A DNA stretch of 64,000 nt from Mucidula mucida (lineage: Eukaryota; Basidiomycota; Agaricomycetes; Agaricales; Physalacriaceae), in assembly GCA_015501055.1 (NCBI GenBank), contig JADNYV010000051.1, positions 124,001 through 188,000 of the forward strand, given 5' to 3'. Of this stretch, positions 23,301 through 34,369 are shown one piece after another. The position numbers were made by a program, and so were the translations under genes. Numbering within the stretch: position 1 is the stretch's first letter; each line of letters starts with the position of its first letter. The notes under the pieces were generated by a model, which saw only the letters and a list, made by a program, of their open reading frames with translations, ran no database searches and was not told where the DNA came from.

Positions 23301-25365
23301 GAACCAACATCATGGGTTTATGTTGCTGTTTGAAGATGGAATTCGCGTACTTACTTGGATATACTTTCCAGGGGAGATACTCATCCAACCACTTACCTCC
23401 TCATCGTGACGTTCATCTTCTGCTGATGAATACAATGTAGTATTTCATCTTGAATCTACGACAACGTCATGAGTATCTGTACACCTTCACCCGCCTGCGG
23501 AATTGATTCGGAAGAACTGAGTTGTAATAACATGGTACAGCGAAGAGTGGAGGAGTGGTACCTCAAGCCTTCCGAGTCGGAAGGGCGGTCCCACGCACTA
23601 CATAGTACTATGATCAATCCCCCTGCCGCCCATTTTGCCTCTTCAATAATTGCTTTGATGCACTAAAGCACTTATCGTCTGCACGACCCCCAATTCCCGA
23701 CGAGCCCGAATTGGTCGCGTTTATGAAACTCCCTGTAGTCGGCCATGCATAAGTACTTAGCGCGCGCAGGGTTGACATAGAGACCTCAGCGGATTGAGAT
23801 ATATCAAATACTACTAGGTCAGGTACTTATATCATTTCCATGACATCGAGTGGCTGCGTCGGGGATTTTTCTGATATTGGAATGGTTCTGGCAGAAAAGA
23901 AAAGTAAAAGGCTATAATCTTAAATACTCATTCTCGAGGCGTCGATGTATGACGCATACTGACTTACTTGTGAGAGACAATTGAACATACCTTTCTCATT
24001 TGCAGCGCGTCGATACTATCTAGTCTCGTTAACCCGACTCTACGAAGGAGATGGGATGCTCACGATCTTCTCTGTGTAGATACACCGCCAAAAGATTCAC
24101 ACAGGAAGGCGGCGTTTCTCGTATATAAACGCGCGTCTCACTCATCCTATCCTCAGTGTAGTATGACGAATATATACTACTCACCTACCTGCGAAGATAG
24201 AAACGGTCCCAATAATACTCTGCGCGTCTGCCAAGAGACTTGCACACAAAGGCGGCGTTTCCCGCCTCTCACTTTCATTTCCCCCGCTTCCTTCCTTTTC
24301 CTTCCTTCCCTCGCGAATTACCGCTTCCGCGGAAGCGACGACGTTCATCTCCCTCACAAAGCTTGCCGCCTATCCCGCGGAAGCGATCTAACGTGCCCCG
24401 CTACCGTCCGTTCGTCTATGTGTAATGATTAAACCTGTGCGTGGTTCGCGGCCGCTGCATACATAAGTGGCGGCCAACTGCCAAGTTGTTACATACTTGA
24501 ACTTCTCCTCATACTGCGCAGATAAATAAATTCAATGCTGATGCGGAATGGCATAACATAGTGAATCTGATAATTATCGCGCCTGTGCCTTTGATGTGCA
24601 TAAATCTTCCCTCGTGCGCCAATATTCAGTAGCGCGCCACACACACGCGTGCGCTCTGAGAGGGTACCTCAACTTCACTCCACGAGGCTCCTTAACGTCA
24701 ATACGCGCCCACAATCGCATGTTTCACTCATGCCCCCCCCGCCTCTCTCCAACAAAGCACCAACTTCCGTCCCCCTTTCTCCTAGGTTTCCGCAACGCGA
24801 TCGGTTACTGACGCGATCGCCTACCAACATAAATCCTCCGAGTCTTTCTTGTAATTGAATAGATATCGTAATAATACAACCAAAATAAAACGAAAGCAAG
24901 CAAGCAAGTAAAAAATCCCACTCTCCTCTTTTAAGTGTGGCGGAACGAGGTGGTAGAAAAAGTAGAGATACACAAGGTGAGATGAAACGAAGAAAAAGAG
25001 ATGGTAAAAGAGCGTAGTGTCCGAGCAAATGTACAGAGATGGGATGAAGGGGAAAAAAGGAAGGAATGTAGGGTAAGGAACGTCAGTAAGGAATAAGATG
25101 GAGAGAGAGAGCGCGGTGGTGGTACATCAAAGTCCACGATAGATAGTCCAAGTCCGAGTCTAGCGAACAACAACGACGATAGCGATAGATGAAAAAGAGA
25201 AAGAAATAAAAGGGAGGAGGGTGTCTACGAGGTTGGCCTTTTCTGTGTTTTTAATCCAAGCGGCCTTTTTTTCAGTACGAGGGGAGAAACGAGGGGGAAT
25301 GAACGAGTGTGCACAAGGCGGAGGGGGTATCATCCAATCCAAATATCATCCATCAACAGACATCC
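17320..25365. other. Large intergenic region, about 8 kb, no gene supported
   Basis: Read on both strands, this stretch shows only short ORFs without recognised motifs (for example 19646-20005 and 22253-22594) and no tRNA or LTR pair. The first few hundred bases should contain the promoter of the helicase/AAA gene. The last part (about 24900-25365) is probably 3' UTR of the heat shock factor gene. Two imperfect copies of a GATCGCC(G/A)TCACGT box lie near 18483 and 19102, and variants of GGCGGCGTTTC near 24110 and 24251. It may hold decayed repeats or long non-coding transcripts. Confidence 0.4.
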
Positions 25366-26729
25366 CTACTGCCCCTGCCCGCTGATATTTACCATGCCAC
25401 CCATACTGCCGACCATTCCGTTCCCATTGACCATGCCGCCGCCGCGCATGCCAGTACCGCTCCGTGGTCGGCCCACGTCCCAGTACCCACTATTCCCGCC
25501 GCTCTGAGCATATCCCGTATTATTGCCTCCGCCACCGCCATATGCCTGTTGAGACTGACTATGGTGGTGTAACGGAGCGCTATCGCTGCGTGCCCGGGCG
25601 TACTTTTTACTGGGAGGCACGCCGTCAAGCGGGGATGACAGATTGGAATGGCTGTGGGCTATCTGTGGGATGCCGACACCCATGGGAGATTGGTGGTGCA
25701 GATGCGGGTGGGGAGAGCCTGCAGCGCCATTGGCAGAGACGTGCTGCGGGACCCAGCTCGTGCTCGTGTCGATGCGCGGGCGCTTGCGTTCGGGCTGCTC
25801 CCAGGGCGGCGGGGCAGAAACGTATATAGAGGGATTGGGAGACGTGCTGGAGGTTGTCGCGGAGGATGGGGGTGGGGAGTCATCGAGTGAGCCGAGGGGC
25901 ACGCCGACGGCATCGGAGAGACGAGCGAGCATGTGAGTAAGGCGCTCAACCTTGCGACGCTCGCTCTGGATGGTATCCCACATCCTACGATTCTCGTCGC
26001 GCATGGCGTTGAGCTGGCTCGCGACCTCGCCGGGCAGCTCGATGCGGCCCTTGATACCGCCGTCTGGCTCGAGGGCCTTGCGTTTGATTTCTTCGAGCAG
26101 GTCGGGTCTACCGCGCAGAAACTTGTGGTGCGAAAACTCCCAGGTCTGCGAGTCTGTCGAGGTGCGTTGGGCGCGTGGGGTGCGGTTGATCTTGTGAAGC
26201 CGTACATGTTGAGCTGGCGCACAAAGGAGGAAAAGTTGTTGTGCTTGAAGTGGGAGCCCAGGATCGTCCGCGAGAACTCGCCTACGGACGATACGACAAA
26301 GGACGTGCCCAGGGACGTCCAGGATATAAAGGGCGTAGATTTGGGGTCCGAAATCATTCTAGGACCGCGTCAGGACGAGCAGGGAGTGTGGCGCAGTACT
26401 TACTGGTATAGTTTGGTCACAAAGTTGTTGGTGGGGATCGGCTTGCCGGCGCCGAGTACGCCAATCGCGCCGCCGCCGCTGCCGAGGGCGCTCATTCCTG
26501 CTGCCGAGTCCGGCGGTGTAGTATCGCGGTCGCCGTCAACCGGGCTCGTCTCCATGCTCATACCGTCGTCGAGCATCTCGTCCTTGCCGCTCACTGGAGA
26601 GACGGGCTGGGAATGGACCGATAGTCCCGAAAGATTGAGAGAGAGATTTGGAGGGTTCTGGTGGTGGTGGTGGTCAGGACTGCCCGCGGTGGAGGATTGG
26701 GGAGCGCGAAAGTCGTAGGGATAGTCCAT
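25366..26729 (-). CDS. Heat shock transcription factor (HSF), one apparent frameshift
   Basis: Two exons split by a 45-nt intron (26359-26403). An N-terminal low-complexity region (His, Ser, Gly) precedes the HSF DNA-binding domain from about aa 100: FVTKLYQ, then ISWTSLGTSFVV and HFKHNNFSSFVRQLNMYGF, the recognition helix block. The next strand (HKINRTPRAQR...WEFSHHKFLRG) lies in another frame: one base is missing near 26195. Adding one base gives 1320 nt and a protein of about 439 aa. Downstream are a heptad-type trimerisation segment (MRDENRRMWDTIQSERRKV, about aa 220-255) and a Ser/Pro/Gly/His-rich tail ending NISGQGQ. HSF binds heat shock elements as a trimer. HSF1 is essential in most fungi, so the break inside the DNA-binding domain is more likely a sequence error than a dead gene. 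Confidence 0.9.
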
Positions 26730-26938
26730 CGCGGGGAGGAGGAGGACGAGAGAGAGATGCGGACCGATCAAGGTAGGCACATGCTCAGGGAAAATAAAAA
26801 GAAGCGGTTTATGGATTATTTATTTACTTTGATGATATTTAATTCCGGAAGATGCCGCCGGCGCGCCTCTGTTTGGCCGGACCCAGGCAAACCATCGCCC
26901 TCCTTCCGCGTCGTCCCGTACGCATCTCACTGTCAACC
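26730..26938. promoter_or_regulatory. Divergent promoter between HSF and ATP4
   Basis: Only 209 bp separate the two start codons. It contains TTCCGGAA at 26843-26850, two inverted nGAAn pentamers spaced as in a heat shock element, though no clear third unit. The site could let HSF act on its own gene and on ATP4; this is inference. Confidence 0.45.
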
Positions 26939-27766
26939 ATGTCTCTTGCCCGGGTGGCCTTGTCCACCGCCACACGCTCTATACGGCCTGCTGTTGTCCT
27001 CCAGGTAGGTACCATTTCCCATCTCTCCTCCTCTTCTTACCCTCACAGGCCCGCCACTACTCGACTCCAGAAGAAAAAGCCAAACAGGCCATCGACAAGC
27101 TGCCCTCCTCGCCCGGAGTCATCACAAAGACCGGCACCGCCCTCCTTGCTACCACTCTCTCTGCTGCCGCCATCTCCCAGGAACTCTATGTCGTCAACGA
27201 AGAGACCGTTCTTCTCGTCGGTACCGCTATTCTCCTAGCCTACATTGGCAAGGTGTGTATCCGCATTACGCCACATACACGCCTCTAACACGCTACAGGC
27301 AATCCGCGCACCATACGCCCACTGGGCACAGACCCAAATTGACAAGGTCAAAGGTGTACTTGCTGCTGCACGCGCCGAACACACTGCGTCAGTGACCAGC
27401 CGTATCGATGCCGTCGGTCAGATGAAGGACGTTGGTGCCGTCACCGCCGCACTCTTTGCGCTCTCCAAAGAGACAGCGACGCTCGAGGCGCAGGCGTTTG
27501 AGCAGAAGCAGAAAGTCGCTTTGGCTGCAGAGCTCAAGAATGTTCTCGACTCGTGGGTTCGCTATGAGCAGGGCGTCAGGGAGAGCGAGCAGGCAGACCT
27601 CACCAAGACCATTATTGGGAACGTTATGAAGAGCATCGGCGACCCCAAGACCCAGAGAGACGTCCTCGCCGAAGCTGTTGCTGAAGTCGAGCGTAAGTGT
27701 CCTTATCTCCCTATATTCACTCGCCTGACGCGTCAAACAGGTATGGTCAAGGCTAAGACTGTTTAG
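26939..27766 (+). CDS. ATP4: Mitochondrial F1Fo ATP synthase subunit 4 (subunit b)
   Basis: Four exons: 26939-27004, 27049-27252, 27299-27692, 27741-27766; introns 44, 46 and 48 nt. They sum to 690 nt, a 229-aa protein, close to the usual fungal length. The N-terminus is an Arg/Ser-rich mitochondrial presequence (MSLARVALSTATRS...ARHYST). Two hydrophobic segments follow (GTALLATTLSAAAIS and TVLLVGTAILLAYIG, about aa 45-90), then a long charged helix typical of the peripheral stalk. The protein anchors the stator stalk that holds F1 against rotation. The ATG at 26939 (caaccATGT) leads straight into the presequence. No frameshift. Confidence 0.93.
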
Positions 27767-27949
27767 TACACCATAGAATACGAATATCATCAACTTGCAA
27801 GCAAGTGACCGTTTGTGTGATCATTTTCTTGAATGCGATGCCGTCGGGCAGGGACCTTAACCTCGCTTGCGAGCTGTGGCTGGGCTCCAGGGCCCGCCCG
27901 GTGGCGCTGTAAAGGCGTGTTTAGTGTCCGTTACACGAATACAGTGCCC
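27767..27949. other. 3' flank of ATP4
   Basis: A short region after the ATP4 stop, presumably the 3' UTR. It contains a GC-rich run (ggctccagggcccgcccgg) and no ORF of note, and it grades into the repeat array. Confidence 0.4.
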
Positions 27950-30900
27950 ACCGTGCGCTTGACATCGGTTTCATCTGATTGGCGTTCATGGGTTCGTGGC
28001 TGAACCGACCTCATATCCTTTTCCTGTTGAGGTGCTGTGGACACGTTTATCTGGTGACGGAGCATGGACACGTCGTCTAGCGGATACGTGAACCAACTAC
28101 TTCGTTTCGGTGATATTGTTTTGATATAAAGCTGCCGCCTTCGTAGTCGACGGCCAGGATTGGTGAGAGTTTCGTGTATCACGCTGGAACTCGTAGTTCA
28201 AAGGCTACGCTGGTCATTTCCGTCTGTCTGCTCTTTGAACAGTTTTGCGTTCCGCTTTTTGAGTCCAGCTAAGGAGGTCCGTGGCAGTGATGGTTTGAGG
28301 TGTCAGTCAACGCTATTTGGATACGCAAGTTACGACGCAGTGCACCCAAGAACTTTGAATGCTATAGGGCTGCGTTGTCTAACGGGAACGTAGACCTATG
28401 AACCCTCTGCCGCTAAGTTTTTTTCTCCCTTATTCGTCGGTGACTATTGCGTTGTTTCTCTCAGTAGCTGTGGCGTGTTCAGTGCGGATGCGTTGTCTAG
28501 CAGTAAGTAGCGTATTCCTTGTGATGTCCAGCGACTCCTTATTTTTTCTGTCAGACTACATGTATTCGATGACCAAAGAGTATAGACATCCATTCAGATG
28601 TTCGCGGTATCCTAAGTGTGGACACGAAGCCTAGCGGATACTACGTGGACCAACTCCACTCTTTCTGTGATTGTATTTATTTTGGAGTATTGTGCAGTTT
28701 CCGCTGGGACTCGTAGCTACGTGAGTCATGAACTTTATCAGAACTTTTTTTGAACCGTTTTGCGCGCCGCTTTGTGTGTCTGTCAATCCGTAAAAAAATG
28801 GCAGGGAGCCAGTCGAGAAACACCACTTGAATGCTCGGGTGACGGCGCGGTTCACCTACGAACTCTGGATGTTATTCCCGCTGTTGGAAAGGCTGCGTTG
28901 TCTATCGGGAACGTAGACCTTTGAACACAGGGAAAGAAGATGTCTCCTTTTTTCTTCTTCGCCGTGCCATTTCTTGTCGTGAATTCTTCAGTACTAGCTG
29001 TGGCGTGTTTAGGGCGGAGGCGTTGTCTAGCGGTAGCGTGTTCCTTTATCATCAGTGCATCGAGATATCTACTACCTTTTAACGGTGTATCATAAGTGGA
29101 CACGAAGCCTAGCGGATACGTGAACCAACTCCATTCTGCTAGGGTTTTCATTTTGGTATAGAGCTGGCACTTTCTTACTCGTAGCTAGCAGGCTACCTGA
29201 GTCATGAACTTTATCAGAATATTCTTGAAAACGTTTTGTGACCATCATCCGGTGGCAGGGAATCTATTCGCCAATCACTTGGATGCTCGGGTGGCGGCGC
29301 GGTTCACCTACAATCTGTGGATGCTATTCCCAGTATGGGAAGGGCTGCGTTGTCTAGGGGGAACGGAGATCTTTGAACCAGGAATAGAAGATGTCTCCTT
29401 TTTGCTTCTTCGCCGCGCCGTTTTTTGTCGTGAATTCGTCAGTAGCTGTGGCGTGTTTAGGCGGATGTGTTGTCTAGTGGTAGCGTGCTACTTCACTATC
29501 AGTGCCATCTGGATGATTTTTTTGTCAGACTGGGTGTATTCGATGAACAAGGAGGGACGACTTGATAGACATGCGTCGAGATATCTACTACTACGTTTGA
29601 TGGGGTTCGATTTATTGTTGGGGTCTTCTGTGAATCAATGTACCCTGGACACGAAGCCGAGAGGATACATGAGCCAACTACTTCCTGGCTCTGGGAGTGT
29701 TTTGTTTTGGTATAGAGCTGCCACTTGCTTACTCCGACTCGATACTTAGTACGATTACTGTGCAGATCTCGGCGGGACTCGTAGCTCAATGGCTGCGTGC
29801 GTCATGACCAGTCCTCCGTTATACTTTTTGTGTCCATCATGCCGTGGCGGGGTCCGGGGATAATTTATTCGTCAGTTATACTCGCAGTTCAGCCACAAAC
29901 TCTAAAGGCTATTCCCACTATTGGGAGGGCTGTGTTGTCTAGCGGGAACGTAGACCATTGGAAGATATGACGGCATCCACGACGTCTCCTTTTTGCTTGT
30001 TCGTCGCGTCGTTTCTTGTCGTGAACTCGTCAGTAGCTGTGGTGTGTTTAGGGCGGATGCGTTGTCTAGCGGTAGCGTAATTTCAATCAGTACATCCTGC
30101 CGGACACTCATTTTTTCTCTTTGCCTTTCTATCTAGGGCCAGTGTATGTATTTCAAAGATGCTTACGACTTTGTTGGGCAATGAAGTCATATTGCGGTGT
30201 TGTATGTATCAAGCGCATTCACATCGTGGATGCGTCGCCTAGCGGAGACGTGAGCCGACTACATGTCAATCCCAAGACTTTTGTGCGGAGTTGATTTGAT
30301 TTGGTATCGGGTAATTTCTTTTCTTGGTGGTACGTCGTCTAGCGGCGTAGACTCGCCTTATGCTACATCCGAAGTGCCTTTTTGATCGTTGGGGTCACCC
30401 GAGATGTGATCAACGAACGTTCACTTAAATGTTTTGATGCATGCAAGACTGTCTTTGTGGCGGCCTACGTTGTCTAGCGGTAACTATATGCTGGCCTTCG
30501 GCTCAGAGAAAAGATGACTTTTTTCGTTCAATCCTATAGCTTAGTTCAATGCGAGATGTACTTCTGTGAAGCAATATGTTCATGGTAAGGGCTTGGTGTA
30601 ACAGCCAGAAGGGTGCATTGTGCATGGGCACATCGTCTAGCGGATTCGTGAACCAATAGAAGGCTCTGTTCTTTTTTCTGTGCAGTTTCTTTCCTCTTTG
30701 TACCCCGCTGACGAAATGTGCTGGGACTAGTAGCTAAGCAGAAGCTTCAAGTCATAGCCGATGATAAGTATCTTTTTGAATCGTTTGGATGTGTTCCGAC
30801 GCCTTGCTGAGATGTGCTTCGAAGGGTCACCTCCGAGTTCGGTCTCCTTGCAGTAGAAGTCTTCCCCTACGAGTCGCCATTCCAGACTCTTTTCACGGGA

Positions 30901-31180
30901 GCCATTGCGTGAATAGTTCATACGGGCAAGTATCTCTCGATTGCGGGCTACATTGTCTAGCGGTAACTTTGTAGACATTGGCACTGGGGAACTGGGAATC
31001 TTTTTTTTCCCAATCCTTTCAGCTTTGCATTGAATGATACCGAGTCACGGGTTCAGCGTGGCAATGACACCTCGTCACGTTGCTTGCGGTGTGGCGTCCT
31101 CATAGACTTTGAATTATATTTGTGATACGTGACCCACTGTAAGCAATGAACAGCACTCATTCTTTTTGGTGTGGGATTTC
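27950..31180. repeat. Degenerate tandem array, about 0.5-kb units with TCTAGCGG cores
   Basis: At least five diverged units spaced about 455-585 bp. Each unit has up to three related boxes: A (TTGTCTAGCGGGAACGTAGACC; 28375, 28898, 29350, 29935, perhaps 30475 and 30953), B (GCGTTGTCTAGCGGTAGCGTG; near 28490, 29022, 29468, 30060) and C (CACGAAGCCTAGCGGATACGTGAACC; near 28076, 28625, 29100, 29650, 30230, 30630). Several A boxes form GTCTA..TAGAC inverted repeats. Other shared blocks include GACTCGTAGCT and GTAGCTGTGGCGTGTTTAG. No unit encodes a credible protein. Parts recur in the spacer between the F-box genes, so the array and the F-box duplication share history. Confidence 0.75.
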
Positions 31181-31619
31181 TTTCCTCTTTCCTACGCCGT
31201 TGTTAGACTCTTGGTCGTTAAGACGGTATGCCTCGTACCGTGAGATCCCGTATGAGTATGCAATCCGAGCAATCTTTGTTAGCTTGTACAAATCCTAAAA
31301 TGCTTGCCGGAATGGCAGCGAAATAATTGGGCATGTATGTTTACCAATACAGCGTAATCTCACCGCAAGGAGTCCTCACGGAAGTTCTAAGTGATGGGAC
31401 GGCAATCGCCACGAGTCATGCGCCCGTACACGCTGCTTTTCGATCGACCATCACTTGCCACCAACCACGTCCAACGGCCAGCCACAATCCTGCTGAATAG
31501 GCCATCAATCTCTTCTTGCGGACTGAGGCAAAGCTGTAAGGCCTCTTGTACCAAGCGGCCAAAATTCTAATGATCTGCTCACATAGTGGCCAGTATACTT
31601 ACCTGCCCGTATCGCTCTC

Positions 31620-33218
31620 ATGGAATCGTCCCCATCCCCTTCCACGTCTGATATCCAATCGATTACCCAGTCTCCTCTCGTACGCCGCTTACTTGATGGA
31701 AATCTAGCACCAAGTGACGACGAACGTAGTATTCTCACTGCGCGTCGTAAAAGCAGTCGTGCCCGTCTTGCGTCCATGACGGAGACGATTGAGGCCATGA
31801 GACTCCAGATTGCCGTCATGACAGAGGATGCATCTCAGCTCTCACATGAACTTGAGGTCCTCGCCTCGGTCCTCCACCCCGTCCGCAGTCTTCCCGACGA
31901 GATCATTCATCACATATGCCAGCTCGCCATGGAAGACCTCCACAGCCCGTCGCTTGAAGCGCTGTCAGGCCCGAACGTTGTAGACTCCTTATCCATGCGA
32001 CATCCATCGTGGACATGCGTGCAAGTATGTCACCGGTGGCGGTATGTCATCTGGAATAGCCCGAGGTGTTGGACCAATGTGGTTCTTACATTTTCCAAGT
32101 CCGTGATGTCGTTGAAATTCTCCCTTCTCCTTGTCGATGTCGTAGCGCGTACCAAAGGTCTCCCTCTGTCGATTGCTCTCCATAGCCGTAAACCCATTCC
32201 ATTCCTCGCCATGCCGACCATCCTCCAAAGCTGCTCCCGCTGGCAGCATGCTACCTTGTCCCTCACGATGAAGGACTTTAGGCTTCTCTCGGAGATGAAG
32301 CATGTGTTTGGTGGATTACGCACCTTGCAGCTAAATCTTCACGAACCCCCGCTGACATTGGAGCAGCCGATTGATGCGTTTTCAGAAGCGTGTTTCGTCT
32401 ACAGTCTCGAGACGGCCCACGACATAACACCATTCTTCAACTTGGCATGGCATCAATTACAGAGGTTCGTTCATCAGGGAAATGGACAGGCCCTTTCCGT
32501 CGGGGAAGCCCAGAGGATTCTCACAAGGACGACCTCGATCGGAGTTGCTGATATAACTCTAGCGTTTTTCCTGGTCCCCTTGTTTGGACCTCCAGTGGTT
32601 GCCATCACCGTGCCTTCTTTGCGTACACTTACTTTACATGATAATTTCTCTGAGGCTATCACTGCTCGTGGCATGGGTTCGGGCATCACGTCCTTCTTGA
32701 GAAACGTACACCTACCCAATCTTGCGTCCCTCACACTTGACATGCGGAGTGCATCACCGCTGCGTGATATTCGAGCCGCTAGCAGTTCATCCATTCTCAG
32801 TCTCTCACTTTCGGTTCAGACATTCGGCCTGGTGGACTCTGAAGCACTGGGCAAATTCCTTGCCTTTGCGCCGTCGATGCAGCATTTCGCATTGCAAGTG
32901 CAAGGTGATGTGGATTTGGAGTTGGTCTTCTGGAGGGCAACAAATGCTTTTGCGGAGTTGCCGATTCACAGTTTGACCTTGACCGCCAGTGGATCTATTA
33001 CCGTGTCGCAGACGAACGGCCTCAGTTTAGCAGGTCACACTTTCTCCTCGATTTGGAGGAAGGGTGTATTCAAAATGTTGTCTATTCACCGGGCGAGTTG
33101 TGTGGGTGATGACGCGATAACGACGCTGAGGGACCTCGTCGAGGAGGGATTAGTGCTAGATATGAGAGATGTGAATGGGGCGTCGTGGAGGCTCAACGGT
33201 GACGAGGCTGATTCTTAA
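31620..33218 (+). CDS. F-box-like protein, copy 1
   Basis: Single-exon ORF of 532 aa. An N-terminal region (about aa 45-85, ARLASMTETIEAMRLQIAVM) is coiled-coil-like and leads into an F-box-like motif (LHPVRSLPDEIIHHICQLA, about aa 87-105), then W..VCHRWRYVIWNSPRCW, the arrangement of many basidiomycete F-box-like proteins. The remainder looks like leucine-rich repeats (RTLTLHDN, LPNLASLTLDMR, SLTLTASG). F-box proteins usually tether substrates to SCF ubiquitin ligases through Skp1; the target here is unknown. The copy at 34370 is a close tandem paralogue. The start follows a conserved CGCTCTC just before the ATG. Confidence 0.85.
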   Translation: MESSPSPSTSDIQSITQSPLVRRLLDGNLAPSDDERSILTARRKSSRARLASMTETIEAMRLQIAVMTEDASQLSHELEVLASVLHPVRSLPDEIIHHICQLAMEDLHSPSLEALSGPNVVDSLSMRHPSWTCVQVCHRWRYVIWNSPRCWTNVVLTFSKSVMSLKFSLLLVDVVARTKGLPLSIALHSRKPIPFLAMPTILQSCSRWQHATLSLTMKDFRLLSEMKHVFGGLRTLQLNLHEPPLTLEQPIDAFSEACFVYSLETAHDITPFFNLAWHQLQRFVHQGNGQALSVGEAQRILTRTTSIGVADITLAFFLVPLFGPPVVAITVPSLRTLTLHDNFSEAITARGMGSGITSFLRNVHLPNLASLTLDMRSASPLRDIRAASSSSILSLSLSVQTFGLVDSEALGKFLAFAPSMQHFALQVQGDVDLELVFWRATNAFAELPIHSLTLTASGSITVSQTNGLSLAGHTFSSIWRKGVFKMLSIHRASCVGDDAITTLRDLVEEGLVLDMRDVNGASWRLNGDEADS

Positions 33219-34185
33219 AATTCAAGAGCACTTTCTGCATCTCGTGTACAGTGTTGTAGAATACTCTTACTCGCAGAGAATCGGATCAAATCTTTTAAGT
33301 ACATTTTCGAAAATATGACAGATTTCGGGCCGCATTGTTTTCGCCCGTGTTCTTGTTCTTGATAAGTTTATTGTTCCTTCCATGATTCAGGCAATAGCTC
33401 CAAGCTTTCTCGACCAACGGGCTCAGCGTGAAAATGACCATGTCGTCACGTTGTTTTGGGGTGTGGCGTCCTCGTAGACTTTGGGGGTTTCCGTGTACGA
33501 ATCACTCGATGCGTGCATTTGAGCCTGTGCACGTCGCCTGGTGGATACGTGACCCCCTGATAAAAGCAAATAGGACTCGTTCCTTTTGATGTGCAGTTTC
33601 TTTCCTCTTTCTTACACCGCCGCTCCCAACATGATTCATTGCGCTGTTCATGCTGAGACTTGCAGCTCGGCGCAGCCTAAAGTTCAAAGTCAGAAAGGCA
33701 GAGGAACTTGTTCTTTTTTTCTGCCTATCCGAAGCATGAGAGCCGCTTTGCAGGGGGTCGCATTCCATCTTCTTCCTCTGTGAGTCGCCGTTCGAGATTT
33801 TGTGAGCACCCACATTATAGCTGTTGAACACTGAATATTTGACCGCCGTATCATGATTGTGTTGACATTACAGTATCCATCCCTGTATTGTTCATGCAGC
33901 GAGATCCTGTATAATCGATCCGAGCAGTGTAGCGTTTGGTACAAATCTCTCAAATGCTTGCCGAAATGGCAGCGAGATGATTGGGCATGTCTGTTTGTCA
34001 AGGGTTTGCTGTCCGCTGTCCGAGTCTACAACAAAGGAACTGCGTAATTTCACCACAGGGAGTCTTCACTGAAGTGGAGTGAAGGTGAAGATGTTTGATT
34101 ACGGACACGCCCTGGCGAACCGATCGCCATGAGTCACGCGCCAGGACACGCTCCTTTTCGATCCTGTTTCGATCATCCATCACTT

Positions 34186-34204
34186 CAACAACAACAACAA
34201 CAAC
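34186..34204 (+). repeat. CAA microsatellite
   Basis: About six CAA units in the upstream region of F-box copy 2. The matching spot in copy 1 lacks the tract, so it expanded after the duplication. Confidence 0.8.
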
Positions 34205-34369
34205 TTGCCCCAAACCACGAGCCACAATCCTGCTGAACAGGCCTTTATCGCAGCAATTCTTCTTACAGACTGAGACAAAGCTGTCGGTAAGGCTTCTTCT
34301 ACCACGCGGCTAAAGGTTAACGATCTGCTCACACAGTGGCAAGTACCCATACCTGTCCATATCGCTCTC

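Noticed and set aside
25464..26718. Long plus-strand ORFs opposite the HSF gene
   Set aside because: GC-rich shadows of the HSF coding sequence in other frames.
29204..29749. 181-codon ORF in the tandem array
   Set aside because: It is not kept in the other units, has no motif, and the repeat spacing is not a multiple of three from unit to unit.
27950..31180. CRISPR-like array
   Set aside because: Eukaryotic context, repeat units of about 0.5 kb, and degenerate boxes with no uniform short spacers.
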